Notes: a model not told the origin generated them from the letters alone. 64,000 bases of DNA from Butyrivibrio sp. MC2013 (GCF_000424585.1 NZ_KE384211.1:124001-188000); one strand, 5' to 3'; counted from the stretch's first letter, positions 1 through 8,572 are shown. A program made the numbers and translations.

Positions 1-1807
1 CATCTGTCTCTACTCCCTCAGCAACAGTGATATAGCCCAGTTCCTTCATCATCCTGACTGTATGCTCAAGAGCTATAAAGGCGTTCCTTTCAGAGAAAGC
101 CTTCCAGACCAGGGACTTATCAAGCTTTACTATCTTAAATGGATAATCAAGAAGATAATTGACATTGGCAAGTCCGGAGCCATAGTCATCAAGGGAAAAT
201 TCAATACCCTCAGCCCTCATGTTCTTCATAAAGTCCAGCAGTCTTTCACTGGAGGCGATGGCAGCAGTCTCTGTGATCTCCAGATTGATCATTTCAGGAG
301 GTATACGGTATTTGGCCATAGTATTCATAAATATGGTCTTTAAGTCTTTTTGTATGCACTGAGCCGCAGAGAGGTTGATCTCGATAAAGCTGATACCCAG
401 ACCTTCAAAGTCATATTTTTGCATCAGCCTGCAGACTTCGTCGAATACAAACTCTCCTATCTTGATGATAAGGCCGTTTTCTTCAGCTCTGGGGATAAAG
501 TCGTCAGGACTGATAAAGCCGTATTCATCATTGATAAGCCTAAGGAGCGCCTCTGCAGAATGATACTCACCTGTCACGGCATCTCTTATAGGCTGGAAAT
601 AAATCTTAAAGCTGCCGTCAATAAGAGCATTGTGCATTATGGTATCCAGCTTGGCATTTCGCCTGACTGATTCCAGAGTGCCTGTATCTGCATATATGAT
701 ATCGCTGATCTTCTGCCTCTCAAGCTGATGCAGACAATAGGATATGGCATCTTCCAGTTCAAAGGAGCTGCTCCCATGCTCGGGAAAATGCACTACTATC
801 ATCTGAGGCCTAAGATATATCCTCATCTGACTGACCTCAAAGGCCTTCATAAGCTCAGTCCTAAGCTGTTCTATGGCAGAAGCTTCGTCAATAGACTTGT
901 TATCAAGGATGACTGTAAAACGTGTTCCCGAGTTGTAATATACATTTTCCTTGCCTACCACGTTCTGGATCCTTTTGGAGGTCATCTCAAGGACACGATT
1001 ACCTGCCACAACGCCTGCCATCTCATTGACCTGCCTGAAATCCCTAAGCTTGATAGATATGATATTAAAGGGGAGCCTGGTCTTGACACAGCTGTTAAGG
1101 GTGTCCTCAAAGGCCTGCTGATTATAGACCCTTGTTAGAGGATCTATATAATTATCTACATCCTGAATAGAAAGATATATTACCAGTATAGCAAGTGCCA
1201 CAAAGAAGGATGTGATCAGCTGATTGGGATGGAATAGCTGAAATACCACAGAACCCGTATTGGCAACAGTGATAAAGAGCATACCGAATATCTGATCTGT
1301 CTGCAGGGATTCCCAGTTGCGGATAGTCTGATAGATGCAGTCAATAAGGATCAAAACAGATACTGCATATACCACTATCCTAAATGGGCCGCTGCAATAT
1401 TGTCTGTTTTCATCAAAATAAAAGATAAAATGAGTGAGGGGATTGCTGGTGATAAGGACTATATCAAGAAGTGCACAGCACCTTAGAAAGATACTGGTGG
1501 ACTTTAGATATGGTCTGGTCTTATAAATAACACGAAGCAGATAATTGCAATACCAAAGGAGTATGGTATTGATAGACAGATAGAATATGGTATTTACCAG
1601 ATAGTTTGCCCAAAGAGGGATGCTATATGGATAAGAAATAGTATATGCTGTCGCCAGGTCACATACAGCCGCAACAAGAGAGTCTACAACAAGGAGCTTG
1701 TAGGCTCTGTTAGCCTTTGATACATAGTTTTTCCTAAGGAAAAACATGACAAGAACGGCTGTATCTATGCAAATGGCGCAGATATCAAAAGAAATGTTAT
1801 ATTGCAT
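1..1807 (-). CDS. Membrane-bound EAL-domain c-di-GMP phosphodiesterase with degenerate GGDEF domain (3' end outside window)
   Basis: About 602 codons are visible; the C-terminal end lies beyond base 1. The N-terminal ~220 residues are several hydrophobic segments. A GGDEF-like domain follows, starting DPLTRVYNQQAFED, but the signature site reads YYNSGTRFTVIL, so it should not make c-di-GMP. The EAL domain keeps the family motifs EALLR, EITET, DDYGSG, KLDKSL and AEGVET, so hydrolysis of c-di-GMP is likely. The ATG at 1805-1807 follows a GAGAG site. A sigma-28-like promoter lies about 125 bases upstream, suggesting expression with the flagellar regulon (inference). It stands alone, with the ArsR gene upstream on the same strand ending in its own terminator. 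Confidence 0.92.
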   Translation of the reverse strand, partial: MQYNISFDICAICIDTAVLVMFFLRKNYVSKANRAYKLLVVDSLVAAVCDLATAYTISYPYSIPLWANYLVNTIFYLSINTILLWYCNYLLRVIYKTRPYLKSTSIFLRCCALLDIVLITSNPLTHFIFYFDENRQYCSGPFRIVVYAVSVLILIDCIYQTIRNWESLQTDQIFGMLFITVANTGSVVFQLFHPNQLITSFFVALAILVIYLSIQDVDNYIDPLTRVYNQQAFEDTLNSCVKTRLPFNIISIKLRDFRQVNEMAGVVAGNRVLEMTSKRIQNVVGKENVYYNSGTRFTVILDNKSIDEASAIEQLRTELMKAFEVSQMRIYLRPQMIVVHFPEHGSSSFELEDAISYCLHQLERQKISDIIYADTGTLESVRRNAKLDTIMHNALIDGSFKIYFQPIRDAVTGEYHSAEALLRLINDEYGFISPDDFIPRAEENGLIIKIGEFVFDEVCRLMQKYDFEGLGISFIEINLSAAQCIQKDLKTIFMNTMAKYRIPPEMINLEITETAAIASSERLLDFMKNMRAEGIEFSLDDYGSGLANVNYLLDYPFKIVKLDKSLVWKAFSERNAFIALEHTVRMMKELGYITVAEGVETD

Positions 1808-1932
1808 CGATAACTCTCTGGCAAATTGCCCTATGATGTACTTAGATCACATGAGCTAGGGCTGATAATGTTTGCGGCAACCAAAGTTTACTATATACGA
1901 GACATTGACTTTTCTGATCATTTAGCCAAAAG

Positions 1933-1960
1933 CTCTGCTTAGTTATCGGCATTAACTGTT
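1933..1960 (-). promoter_or_regulatory. Sigma-28-type promoter upstream of the EAL gene
   Basis: On the minus strand TAAA (1957-1960) is followed after 16 bases by GCCGATAA (1933-1940). The known FliA/SigD consensus is TAAA-N15-GCCGATAA, so the -10 is perfect and the spacer one base long. It points at the EAL gene starting at 1807, leaving a leader of about 120 bases. Confidence 0.6.
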
Positions 1961-2004
1961 TCTATATTTAGTTTTAAAAAAATAACAAACGACCTGTGTC
2001 TTGA

Positions 2005-2036
2005 AAAAATAAAGGAAAAGGCCGGCCCAAAGCCTT
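2005..2036 (-). terminator. Probable rho-independent terminator after the metal operon
   Basis: On the minus strand AAGGC pairs with GCCTT around a GC-rich loop, followed by a T-rich tract. It overlaps the arsR stop codon and separates this operon from the EAL gene. Confidence 0.5.
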
Positions 2037-2355
2037 AGTGGTCCTCGTTTATATGATCCCAGCCCTGGAGTATGATAGTCCTGACATGCTCATCAGCCAG
2101 AGAATAATATATGGTCTTGCCGCTTCTCTTACTGCTGACAAGGCGCTGGTTCTTTAGTACCTTGAGCTGATGTGATACAGCAGACTGGGTCATTTCCAGG
2201 CTCTCAGCCAGATCTGTCACGCAGATCTCTCCTCCTGACAAGGCAAAGAGGATACGGAGCCTGGTCATATCACCATAGGTCTTAAAGAGTTCAGCAAGAT
2301 CTTCAAGCTTTTCATTATTGGTTAAAAGACTCTTCTGAAAGTTCTGATCAAACAT
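2035..2355 (-). CDS. ArsR/SmtB-family metal-sensing repressor
   Basis: A 106-residue winged-helix repressor. The recognition helix region is around TQSAVSHQLKVLKNQRLV (56-73). The last helix carries D88, H90, H101 and E104, the D-x-H-x10-H-x2-E pattern of the alpha-5 zinc/cobalt site of SmtB/CzrA. The alpha-3 site is incomplete: EICVTD has one Cys where CadC has ELCVCD. This suggests zinc-type sensing rather than a CadC-type cadmium/lead site (inference). It is the last gene of the metal operon, nine bases after the ATPase. It probably binds the palindrome at 4623-4642 and represses its own operon until metal rises. Confidence 0.93.
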   Translation of the reverse strand: MFDQNFQKSLLTNNEKLEDLAELFKTYGDMTRLRILFALSGGEICVTDLAESLEMTQSAVSHQLKVLKNQRLVSSKRSGKTIYYSLADEHVRTIILQGWDHINEDH

Positions 2356-2364
2356 ATCATTTCC

Positions 2365-4269
2365 TCATTTACTGATTTTTTTCCCGGAAACAAAAAGCGC
2401 TCTTATAGCATTAAGGACTGCTATGACCATAACACCCACGTCTGCAAAGATAGCCAGCCACATGCCCGCTATGCCAAATGCTCCCAGTATGAGACAGAGG
2501 ATCTTGACTCCTATTGAGAAATAGATATTCTCATATACTATCCTCATACATTTCCTTGCTATAGATATTGCAACAGCCACATGGGTTGGATCGTCGTCCA
2601 TAAGGACTACGTCTGCTGCTTCAATAGCTGCATCTGAGCCCAAAGCTCCCATAGCAATACCGATGTCTGCTCTGGTGAGAACGGGGGCATCATTGATACC
2701 ATCACCAACGAATATGGAAGGTCTATTCTGAGCCTTTTGACCATTATCGTCCATGATCTTCTCCAGCATACCCACCTTATCACCGGGTAACAGCTCGCTG
2801 TATACTTCATCTATACCAAGCTCTGCTGCTACATATTCCGCTGCAGAGTTCATATCGCCTGTCAGCATGACTATACGGCTTATTCCAAGTTTTTTCAACT
2901 TGTCTATAGCCCTGGCAGATTTATCCTTGGGCAGATCGGATATCAGGATATGGCCGGCATACCTGCCATCTACAGCCATATGTACCACGGTACCGGGATG
3001 AGAGCAGGGCCTGTAATCTATGCCCATATCCTTCATGAGCTTCTCGTTACCTGCAGCTACATGTCTGCCATCAACAAGGCCTTTGACACCCTTGCCGCTT
3101 ATTTCTTCGATATCGGTGACCTTTTCTCTTTCTATCTCCAGTCCGTGAGCTTTGACCAGGCTCTTACTGATAGGATGCGAAGACGCACTCTCTACATATG
3201 CAGCAAGCCTTAACAGCTCTGCATCCTCCATATCACTATGATGGATTCCGCCTACTTCAAAGCTGCCCCTGGTCAGAGTACCTGTTTTGTCAAATACAAC
3301 AGTACCAGCTTTGGAGAGGAGCTCAAGATAATTGGAGCCTTTGACCAGAACGCCTGCCCTGCCTGCACCGCCTATACCTGCAAAGAAGGTAAGAGGGATA
3401 CTGATGACCAGCGCGCAGGGACAGGATATTACCAGGAAAGTAAGGGCTCTGTAGATCCACTGTCCCCACATGGGATCAGCAGCAAGAAAGAGGATCCTGA
3501 TAAGAGGCATGCCTATGCCAAGAGCAAGGGCACTGTATACGACTATAGGAGTATAATATCTGGCAAACTTACTGATAAAATTCTCTGATCTGGACTTTCT
3601 GGAGCTGGCATTCTCTACAAGGTCCAGGATCTTGGAAGCCGTTGACTCCTCAAATTCCTTACTGGTACGTATTTTCAGTACGCCTGACATATTAATGCAG
3701 CCGCTTATGACTTCAGAACCTTCAGATACATCCCTGGGGATACTCTCTCCTGTAAGAGCCGCAGTATTAAGCGAAGAGCTACCTTCTATGACTACGCCGT
3801 CCAGAGCTATCTTCTCACCGGGATTAACAACGATAACACTTCCCACCTCTACTTCGTCAGGGTCTACGACTTCAATGCCTTCCTCAGTAAGGAGATTTGC
3901 ATGATCAGGTCTGATGTCCATGAGCTCTGTTATATTCTTTCTGCTCTTACCCACAGCCACCATCTGGAAGAACTCTCCCAGCTGGTAAAAGAACATAACT
4001 GCAACAGCTTCTGTATAATCGCCGCTCTTTGTCACAGCAAGGGCCATAGCTCCAATAGTCGCTACAGCCATAAGAAAGCACTCGTCAAAGGGCTGCCTGT
4101 TCATGATACCCTTAAAAGCCTTTCTAAGGACATCGTATCCGATTGTAAGATAAGGGATCATATAAAGCACAAATCGCAAAATGCCTCTTATGGGCAAAAA
4201 ATGCAACACGATCATCATCAGAGCGGATGCGATAAGTCTGTACATCAGATTTTTCTGTTTCTTGTTCAT
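2365..4269 (-). CDS. P1B-type heavy-metal (zinc/cadmium-class) translocating ATPase
   Basis: About 634 residues; pumps metal ions out of the cytoplasm using ATP. Visible motifs in order: TGES (actuator), CPC membrane site in SCPCALVIS (about 283-285), phosphorylation site DKTGTLT (about 327), SSHPIS, and GDGINDAP followed by the Zn/Cd-class pattern AIEAADVVLMDDDP. There is no N-terminal HMA domain; a separate HMA protein is encoded just upstream. The open frame can be extended to a TTG at 4359, but the ATG at 4267-4269 has a GGAG site eight bases upstream and is preferred. Substrate assignment to Zn/Cd rather than Cu rests on the C-terminal motif and the SmtB-like regulator. Confidence 0.93.
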   Translation of the reverse strand: MNKKQKNLMYRLIASALMMIVLHFLPIRGILRFVLYMIPYLTIGYDVLRKAFKGIMNRQPFDECFLMAVATIGAMALAVTKSGDYTEAVAVMFFYQLGEFFQMVAVGKSRKNITELMDIRPDHANLLTEEGIEVVDPDEVEVGSVIVVNPGEKIALDGVVIEGSSSLNTAALTGESIPRDVSEGSEVISGCINMSGVLKIRTSKEFEESTASKILDLVENASSRKSRSENFISKFARYYTPIVVYSALALGIGMPLIRILFLAADPMWGQWIYRALTFLVISCPCALVISIPLTFFAGIGGAGRAGVLVKGSNYLELLSKAGTVVFDKTGTLTRGSFEVGGIHHSDMEDAELLRLAAYVESASSHPISKSLVKAHGLEIEREKVTDIEEISGKGVKGLVDGRHVAAGNEKLMKDMGIDYRPCSHPGTVVHMAVDGRYAGHILISDLPKDKSARAIDKLKKLGISRIVMLTGDMNSAAEYVAAELGIDEVYSELLPGDKVGMLEKIMDDNGQKAQNRPSIFVGDGINDAPVLTRADIGIAMGALGSDAAIEAADVVLMDDDPTHVAVAISIARKCMRIVYENIYFSIGVKILCLILGAFGIAGMWLAIFADVGVMVIAVLNAIRALFVSGKKISK

Positions 4270-4368
4270 AAGCCTACTCCATAAAAAAATCAACATGACC
4301 GGTAAGATGACAGTCCGATCTGATCTCTCAGAGATTAGAGTAAATGAGAATACTTGCAAAGATGATCA

Positions 4369-4587
4369 TCAGAATTCAATAGAACAATCAGATTCCACTT
4401 TCTTGCAGTTCTCCAGCACTCTGGGCATAACCTCCGCAGGATCTGCACCTTCCTCAAATTCAACCTTCATCTTTAGTGTCATGAAATTGACTACTGCGTC
4501 CTTTACGCCTTGGGTATTCTTTGTAGCCTCTTCCATCTTGTTGGCACAGTTAGCACAATCAACATCGATTACATAAGTCTTCTTCAT
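4369..4587 (-). CDS. Stand-alone heavy-metal-associated (HMA) domain protein
   Basis: 72 residues with the ferredoxin-like HMA fold pattern and metal-binding CANC in VDCANCANKMEE (about residues 8-19). First gene of the metal operon, with a textbook AGGAGG site. In related efflux pumps this domain is often fused to the ATPase N-terminus; here it is a separate polypeptide, probably a chaperone or regulatory partner delivering metal to the pump (inference). The CANC motif lacks the Gly-Met usually preceding CxxC in copper chaperones, which fits Zn/Cd better than Cu. Confidence 0.93.
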   Translation of the reverse strand: MKKTYVIDVDCANCANKMEEATKNTQGVKDAVVNFMTLKMKVEFEEGADPAEVMPRVLENCKKVESDCSIEF

Positions 4588-4622
4588 AAAAGAACCTCCT
4601 TAGAACATTTGAATGTTTTTAT

Positions 4623-4642
4623 ATATGAATGATTATTCATAT
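4623..4642. promoter_or_regulatory. ArsR/SmtB-type operator palindrome
   Basis: Perfect inverted repeat ATATGAAT-GATT-ATTCATAT. It sits just downstream of the -10 box, where a bound repressor would block transcription. It resembles the known SmtB/CzrA operator type (ATATGAAC..TTCATAT). Confidence 0.75.
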
Positions 4643-4651
4643 GTTGTAATT

Positions 4652-4681
4652 ATTATAAGGGGCTTATATCTATAATGTCAA
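4652..4681 (-). promoter_or_regulatory. Sigma-A promoter of the metal operon
   Basis: On the minus strand TTGACA (4676-4681) and TATAAT (4652-4657) are separated by 18 bases. Transcription would start near 4645, directly before the operator. The 145-bp repeat copy begins ten bases upstream of the -35. Confidence 0.85.
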
Positions 4682-4690
4682 GCCCCTTTG

Positions 4691-4835
4691 TTAAACTCGC
4701 AAACGCTTCGCTTTTTGCTCGTTATAAAATCACTGCTGACGCAGTTCTACGGGTACGGGGCTTATAACCCCGCACCCGTAATCAAGATATTCCCACCACC
4801 TAAAGGTGGTGGGTTATCTTGATTATTTTATATAT
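4691..4835 (+). repeat. 145-bp multi-hairpin dispersed repeat, copy 1
   Basis: Begins TTAAACTCGC and ends TTTTATATAT. It holds successive hairpins: a GCAAA/TTTGC stem; ACTGC-TGAC-GCAGT; a TACGGGT/ACCCGTA stem continuing into CGGGG/CCCCG; and AATCAAGATA/TATCTTGATT enclosing CCCACCACC-TAAA-GGTGGTGGG. By eye it is identical to copy 4 (37472-37616, opposite strand) and differs from copies 2 and 3 at one and two positions. It lies between the 3' end of the exopolysaccharide operon and the metal-operon promoter. Confidence 0.97.
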
Positions 4836-4892
4836 AACAAATCCGATCATGCAATTAGATCTTTTTAGCTAAAATCAGTTAAAAGCATATGA

Positions 4893-6011
4893 TCATACTT
4901 GAGACAGTGCTTTCTTCAAAGCCTCAAGATAGGAATAGCCATTAACCTTATCCGGCTCCAAGTACGCTCCTTCGCCCCATTCGTTCCAGGCTGTGAGGAA
5001 GATGTATTCGTTTCCTCTTTTTTCCGCGATATCCAATAGTCTATTTAGATATGCTTCAAATTTATGAGGAGCCGCCCCTACAACTATTTTGGCATTCATC
5101 CCCCGCCGCGGGCTGTCGTCATAGCTAACAAAACCGCTGAGAAAACTATTGACCGGTGCAGTCTCTGCTGATTTCAATATCCTCTTCCACAGACCGTCGT
5201 AGTCAAAAAGACCAGGCTGGTCACTCTTTCTTTTCATATCAAAAAGCTTGTAGTGAAGATAGTCACGAAGCGCAGGTGTATCAAAGGGCGCATATCTCAT
5301 AAGATAGTCATATCTGATATTCTGGTGATTCTCACGGCAGCAGGCTGCTATGCCGCCGAGCCCCTCTTCTCTTGACCTTTTGTCCATATAGGACATCATC
5401 CTATATAGCACACTCTTTCCTATCTGAGGCTTAAAGACTATAAAAAGAGGCTTATTATCAACTCTGATATACCTGGGATCCTTGAAGAATGGAAGGAGAA
5501 AGTTAAAATGAGCTTCCCAGTCTTTCTCATCACCATATTCCAGTCTTGCCAGGATTCCATCTCCTTTGCGGCCATCATCCGTCTGGCCATCAGCTGCAGC
5601 ATCATAGGCAGGTGCCCAGCTGTTGGACCTTGGCACCACGCTCCAGGTCCTCTTCCAAGAGCAGTTGTCCCATATAAAGAGAAAGTGTATATCAATATCC
5701 GGGTTATCAAGTAAGATATTGGGCGGAGTGGTCAGCAGGTTTTGACTGCTGTTTATCCAATAGTGATATATACCAAAGCCGTATATACCATATTCTCTTG
5801 CAAGATCCGCCTGCCATCTGATTGTATCCGCTTTAGAGAGATCATAGTAATTATCATTTAAAGGCGCAAAATCCCTGTGACCGGGTATTTTTCTTCCAAT
5901 ACTATCCTTCACAGCCTTCCAGTCAGTATAACCCTTGCCCCACCATTTATTATTCTCTGCAGTCTCGTGATACTGCGGGAGATAATTGGCAATAATCTTC
6001 ACATTCCTCAT
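4893..6011 (-). CDS. WbsX-like (GH99-like) glycan-processing protein
   Basis: 372 residues resembling the WbsX family found in O-antigen and capsule clusters, a TIM-barrel GH99-like fold. Typical features are the opening IANYLPQYHETAENNKWWG, GYTDW, YGIYGFGIYHYW and the C-terminal TAWNEWGEGAYLEPD. No signal peptide is seen, so a cytoplasmic role in polysaccharide assembly or modification is likely; the exact reaction is not known for the family. It is the last gene of the exopolysaccharide operon and its ATG lies 62 bases inside the preceding gene, suggesting translational coupling. Repeat copy 1 follows its stop. Confidence 0.85.
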   Translation of the reverse strand: MRNVKIIANYLPQYHETAENNKWWGKGYTDWKAVKDSIGRKIPGHRDFAPLNDNYYDLSKADTIRWQADLAREYGIYGFGIYHYWINSSQNLLTTPPNILLDNPDIDIHFLFIWDNCSWKRTWSVVPRSNSWAPAYDAAADGQTDDGRKGDGILARLEYGDEKDWEAHFNFLLPFFKDPRYIRVDNKPLFIVFKPQIGKSVLYRMMSYMDKRSREEGLGGIAACCRENHQNIRYDYLMRYAPFDTPALRDYLHYKLFDMKRKSDQPGLFDYDGLWKRILKSAETAPVNSFLSGFVSYDDSPRRGMNAKIVVGAAPHKFEAYLNRLLDIAEKRGNEYIFLTAWNEWGEGAYLEPDKVNGYSYLEALKKALSQV

Positions 6012-7272
6012 ATTTTCTCTCTATCACTCCGGTGTAATAATACAGGATCACAAAGAGCCAAAAGCCCAGTTCAAAGTAATGTCCCATTCTGAATAGTTTC
6101 TGAAAGATGACTACAAGGCAAAGGTTATTGATAATCTTTAGGTATATCCTCTCGTCATCTGCTCCCGGGCTTTCTTCGTTGTTCTCTTTTTTGAATATGC
6201 CATAGCGCCTGATAAATACAAGAAGCGCCATAAGCCCCGGAAGTCCCAGCTCAGCTGCAATACGCAAAAACAGTGAATTGGCATCATAGGGGTTGGGGTT
6301 CTTAAAAGATGCCAGTATCAGATAGGAATACTTATTATTGAGCATGTTGTAACCGCCCAGCCCTCCGCCAAAGCCAAAGCTGTCCAAAAGACTCTTTAAG
6401 CTGATCTTGATATTAAGCAGCCATGCATAAGAGCTGTAACCATAATAATTGACCTTATCAGGACTAAAGTCCCTGATCATATCAAAGGCGTATACTATGC
6501 GGTTCCTGAAGAGCTCTACTTTGAAGACAAGAAATACAAGAGCTATCACTCCTGCTACTGCTATTATGATCTTCCTGGGTGTCAGGCCATATTCCAGGAT
6601 AATGATAAAGAGAGCAAATGCCACAGTGATATAGCCTGTAGAAGACCTGCAGCAGAGAAAGCCTGCCAATATGGAAAGAGATGATAATAGCCCTATCCTG
6701 CTCATAAGGATCTGCCTGCCGCGTCCAAAAAGCCTGTAGAGGGAGAGATATATCCCCGGCATCATCACAAAAGCACATTCAGTAGGCTCGCTGAAAAGGC
6801 CATAGGCTCTGCCTTCAAGGGGATTGAGATTCCTGGGCCTTGTTCCCAGCCAGGACAGATCATAGATATATCTAAAACCCAGACGTATGGTCAGGATCTG
6901 TAATATGCACAGGATAGCAAGGGCAATGCAGCATCTGTAATAAACAGCAATGAAATCCTTTATTTCCTCCTTATCAACAAAGGATGAGAAGAATATGATG
7001 CTGATAAAGATTCCTGCCAGCTGCTTCACAAAGAGCACAGGAGTATTTGTGCCCAATAAGAGCCCCGGAATAGTATGCAGCAGCAGAATAAGACTCCCTG
7101 CTATAGTCAGCCTAAGAGCCTTGGCTTTTCCGGATAGCGCAAGGAGTATCAGTTCCAAAAAAAGCACCCTGTCATCGCCAATAATGGCATTGCCAAAGAT
7201 GATCAGCAAAGGGATATGATATTTTTTGATATGAATACCGTTTATTGGCATAGTGAGTGCGTGACCTTTCAA
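5950..7272 (-). CDS. O-antigen/polysaccharide polymerase-like membrane protein (Wzy-like)
   Basis: About 440 residues with roughly ten hydrophobic segments and a large loop, fitting the O-antigen polymerase/ligase superfamily that joins lipid-linked glycan repeats outside the membrane. There is little sequence signature, so the call rests on topology and on its place among glycosyltransferase genes. The start is uncertain: a TTG at 7272 has an AGCAGG site six bases upstream, while the ATG at 7251 (MPINGIHIKKY) has only a distant AAGG. It overlaps the downstream WbsX-like gene. This is the second polymerase-type membrane protein in the operon. Confidence 0.75.
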   Translation of the reverse strand: MKGHALTMPINGIHIKKYHIPLLIIFGNAIIGDDRVLFLELILLALSGKAKALRLTIAGSLILLLHTIPGLLLGTNTPVLFVKQLAGIFISIIFFSSFVDKEEIKDFIAVYYRCCIALAILCILQILTIRLGFRYIYDLSWLGTRPRNLNPLEGRAYGLFSEPTECAFVMMPGIYLSLYRLFGRGRQILMSRIGLLSSLSILAGFLCCRSSTGYITVAFALFIIILEYGLTPRKIIIAVAGVIALVFLVFKVELFRNRIVYAFDMIRDFSPDKVNYYGYSSYAWLLNIKISLKSLLDSFGFGGGLGGYNMLNNKYSYLILASFKNPNPYDANSLFLRIAAELGLPGLMALLVFIRRYGIFKKENNEESPGADDERIYLKIINNLCLVVIFQKLFRMGHYFELGFWLFVILYYYTGVIERKYEECEDYCQLSPAVSRDCRE

Positions 7273-7287
7273 CTTATCCCTGCTTTA

Positions 7288-8523
7288 TCATTGCATTTTC
7301 ATTGCTTTTTCATTCGTGATAACATACATCAGCTGTTCCCAGCTTGTGTAATAAAAATCACAATGTTTCATTTCAGATACAGGCCTAAATATATCTTCTT
7401 TATTTATCACAGACTCCATAAGCTCTGCAAGTTTCTTTGGAGCATCTACGTCGCAAAAAGCAGTCTTGTCATAAGCTCCCACAGTTTCATGAGCATAGGG
7501 AAGATCTGCCAGGATCATAGGTTTTCCTGTAGCTTTATATTCACTTATAGGAAGCCCCCAGGTCTCAAGCTTCGACGGAAATATCATACAATCAGACTCT
7601 TCATATAGAGCCATAAGCTTCTCTCTTTCAAGCCTTCCCAGCCATTTAACACTTTTTAGATGACCATATTTTTTATAAAGGTCTTTGGCATATCTGTTTT
7701 CGTCCCCTTTGACAGTGATACAGAGCAGATGATCATTTATGCCCTTTTTCTCAAGTATTTCGCAGGCCCTAAGAGGCAGCTCAAAGTTTTTGAAAAATCT
7801 GGGCAGGGAAGCAGATATGAATATGGTCTTATGAGCAGGCAAAAGCTTTCTTTCGGTATGAGATGAATTATTATCCGATATTTCTCCTGATGAGCTGTTT
7901 TTTATCCCGTCATCATTAGCCCCCCTAAGTACAGGCTTTGCCACAACAATGAAATTTTTTGTGATCTTTTCAAATTCCTCTCTTATCCATTCTTGCTGCA
8001 CTATGATAGTATCTGCAGTTTTTAGACTGTACTTATACAAGTATATGTATAGATAAGACATCAAAAACTGAGTCAGGTTGTATTTCAGAGCTCCTCTCCT
8101 ATCCTTCATAAAGGGAGTCGGATTATGGCAATAGGTATAGCGCTGAAAAGCTTTTACTCTTGGAGTAATATCATGGAGCGATAGCCATATATATATATTT
8201 CTTCTTTTGGAATAATTATAAAAGTATATATATTCGTAGTAGAGTCTAAAGAGATAGCTCTTCCTGGACTTTGGCAGTTCTATGAAATGGAAATGGCCTT
8301 TGCAGTCTGTAAAGAGTTCTTTGCGATGCACAAAACATATTATGTTAAATTTCTCATCAAGTCCCAAATTTGCCAGTGCTCTCAGGCAGTCCTTGTATAT
8401 TGATAAGGGGCCACCCTCGAATAGATTGATACCACTGATCACAATGGTACTTTTTATAATGTCATTATCCGTGTCATTATTAATTTCATTATTCATGTCT
8501 TGCTTTATTGTATTATCTTTCAT
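7288..8523 (-). CDS. Glycosyltransferase (GT4-type, GT-B fold)
   Basis: 411 residues. The C-terminal half shows the GT-B donor-site pattern: MIFPSKLETWGLPISEYKA with the E-x7-E spacing, then GKPMILADLPYAHE. It probably adds one sugar to the lipid-linked repeat unit in the cytoplasm; donor and acceptor cannot be read from sequence. The first 25 residues are rich in Asn, Asp and Ile and come from low-complexity DNA. The ATG at 8521-8523 has no Shine-Dalgarno site and lies inside a 19-bp tandem repeat, so the start could be further in. Confidence 0.87.
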   Translation of the reverse strand: MKDNTIKQDMNNEINNDTDNDIIKSTIVISGINLFEGGPLSIYKDCLRALANLGLDEKFNIICFVHRKELFTDCKGHFHFIELPKSRKSYLFRLYYEYIYFYNYSKRRNIYIWLSLHDITPRVKAFQRYTYCHNPTPFMKDRRGALKYNLTQFLMSYLYIYLYKYSLKTADTIIVQQEWIREEFEKITKNFIVVAKPVLRGANDDGIKNSSSGEISDNNSSHTERKLLPAHKTIFISASLPRFFKNFELPLRACEILEKKGINDHLLCITVKGDENRYAKDLYKKYGHLKSVKWLGRLEREKLMALYEESDCMIFPSKLETWGLPISEYKATGKPMILADLPYAHETVGAYDKTAFCDVDAPKKLAELMESVINKEDIFRPVSEMKHCDFYYTSWEQLMYVITNEKAMKMQ

Positions 8524-8556
8524 TTATTGTATTATCTTTTATTTATTGTTTTATCC
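8504..8556. repeat. 19-bp tandem repeat across the glycosyltransferase start
   Basis: Nearly three units of TTTATTGTATTATCTTTCA (8504-8522, 8523-8541, 8542-8556). The first two differ by one base; the third is partial and diverged. The ATG of the downstream gene falls at the boundary of units 1 and 2. Unit-number changes would alter the leader and possibly the reading frame at the start. Confidence 0.85.
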
Positions 8557-8572
8557 ATTGAATTATATAAAT

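Noticed and set aside
62..1138. Several plus-strand open frames at the left edge
   Set aside because: They are antisense to a continuous minus-strand EAL protein with all family motifs.
4691..4835. Reading frame through the 145-bp repeat encoding about 45 residues ending GGGLS
   Set aside because: It appears in all copies only because the copies are near-identical; no start or ribosome site, and the strong hairpins better explain the conservation.
4691..4835. The 145-bp repeat as a simple rho-independent terminator
   Set aside because: It has several successive stems and AT-rich ends without a T run, occurs in both orientations relative to genes, and tsf has a separate terminator beyond it.
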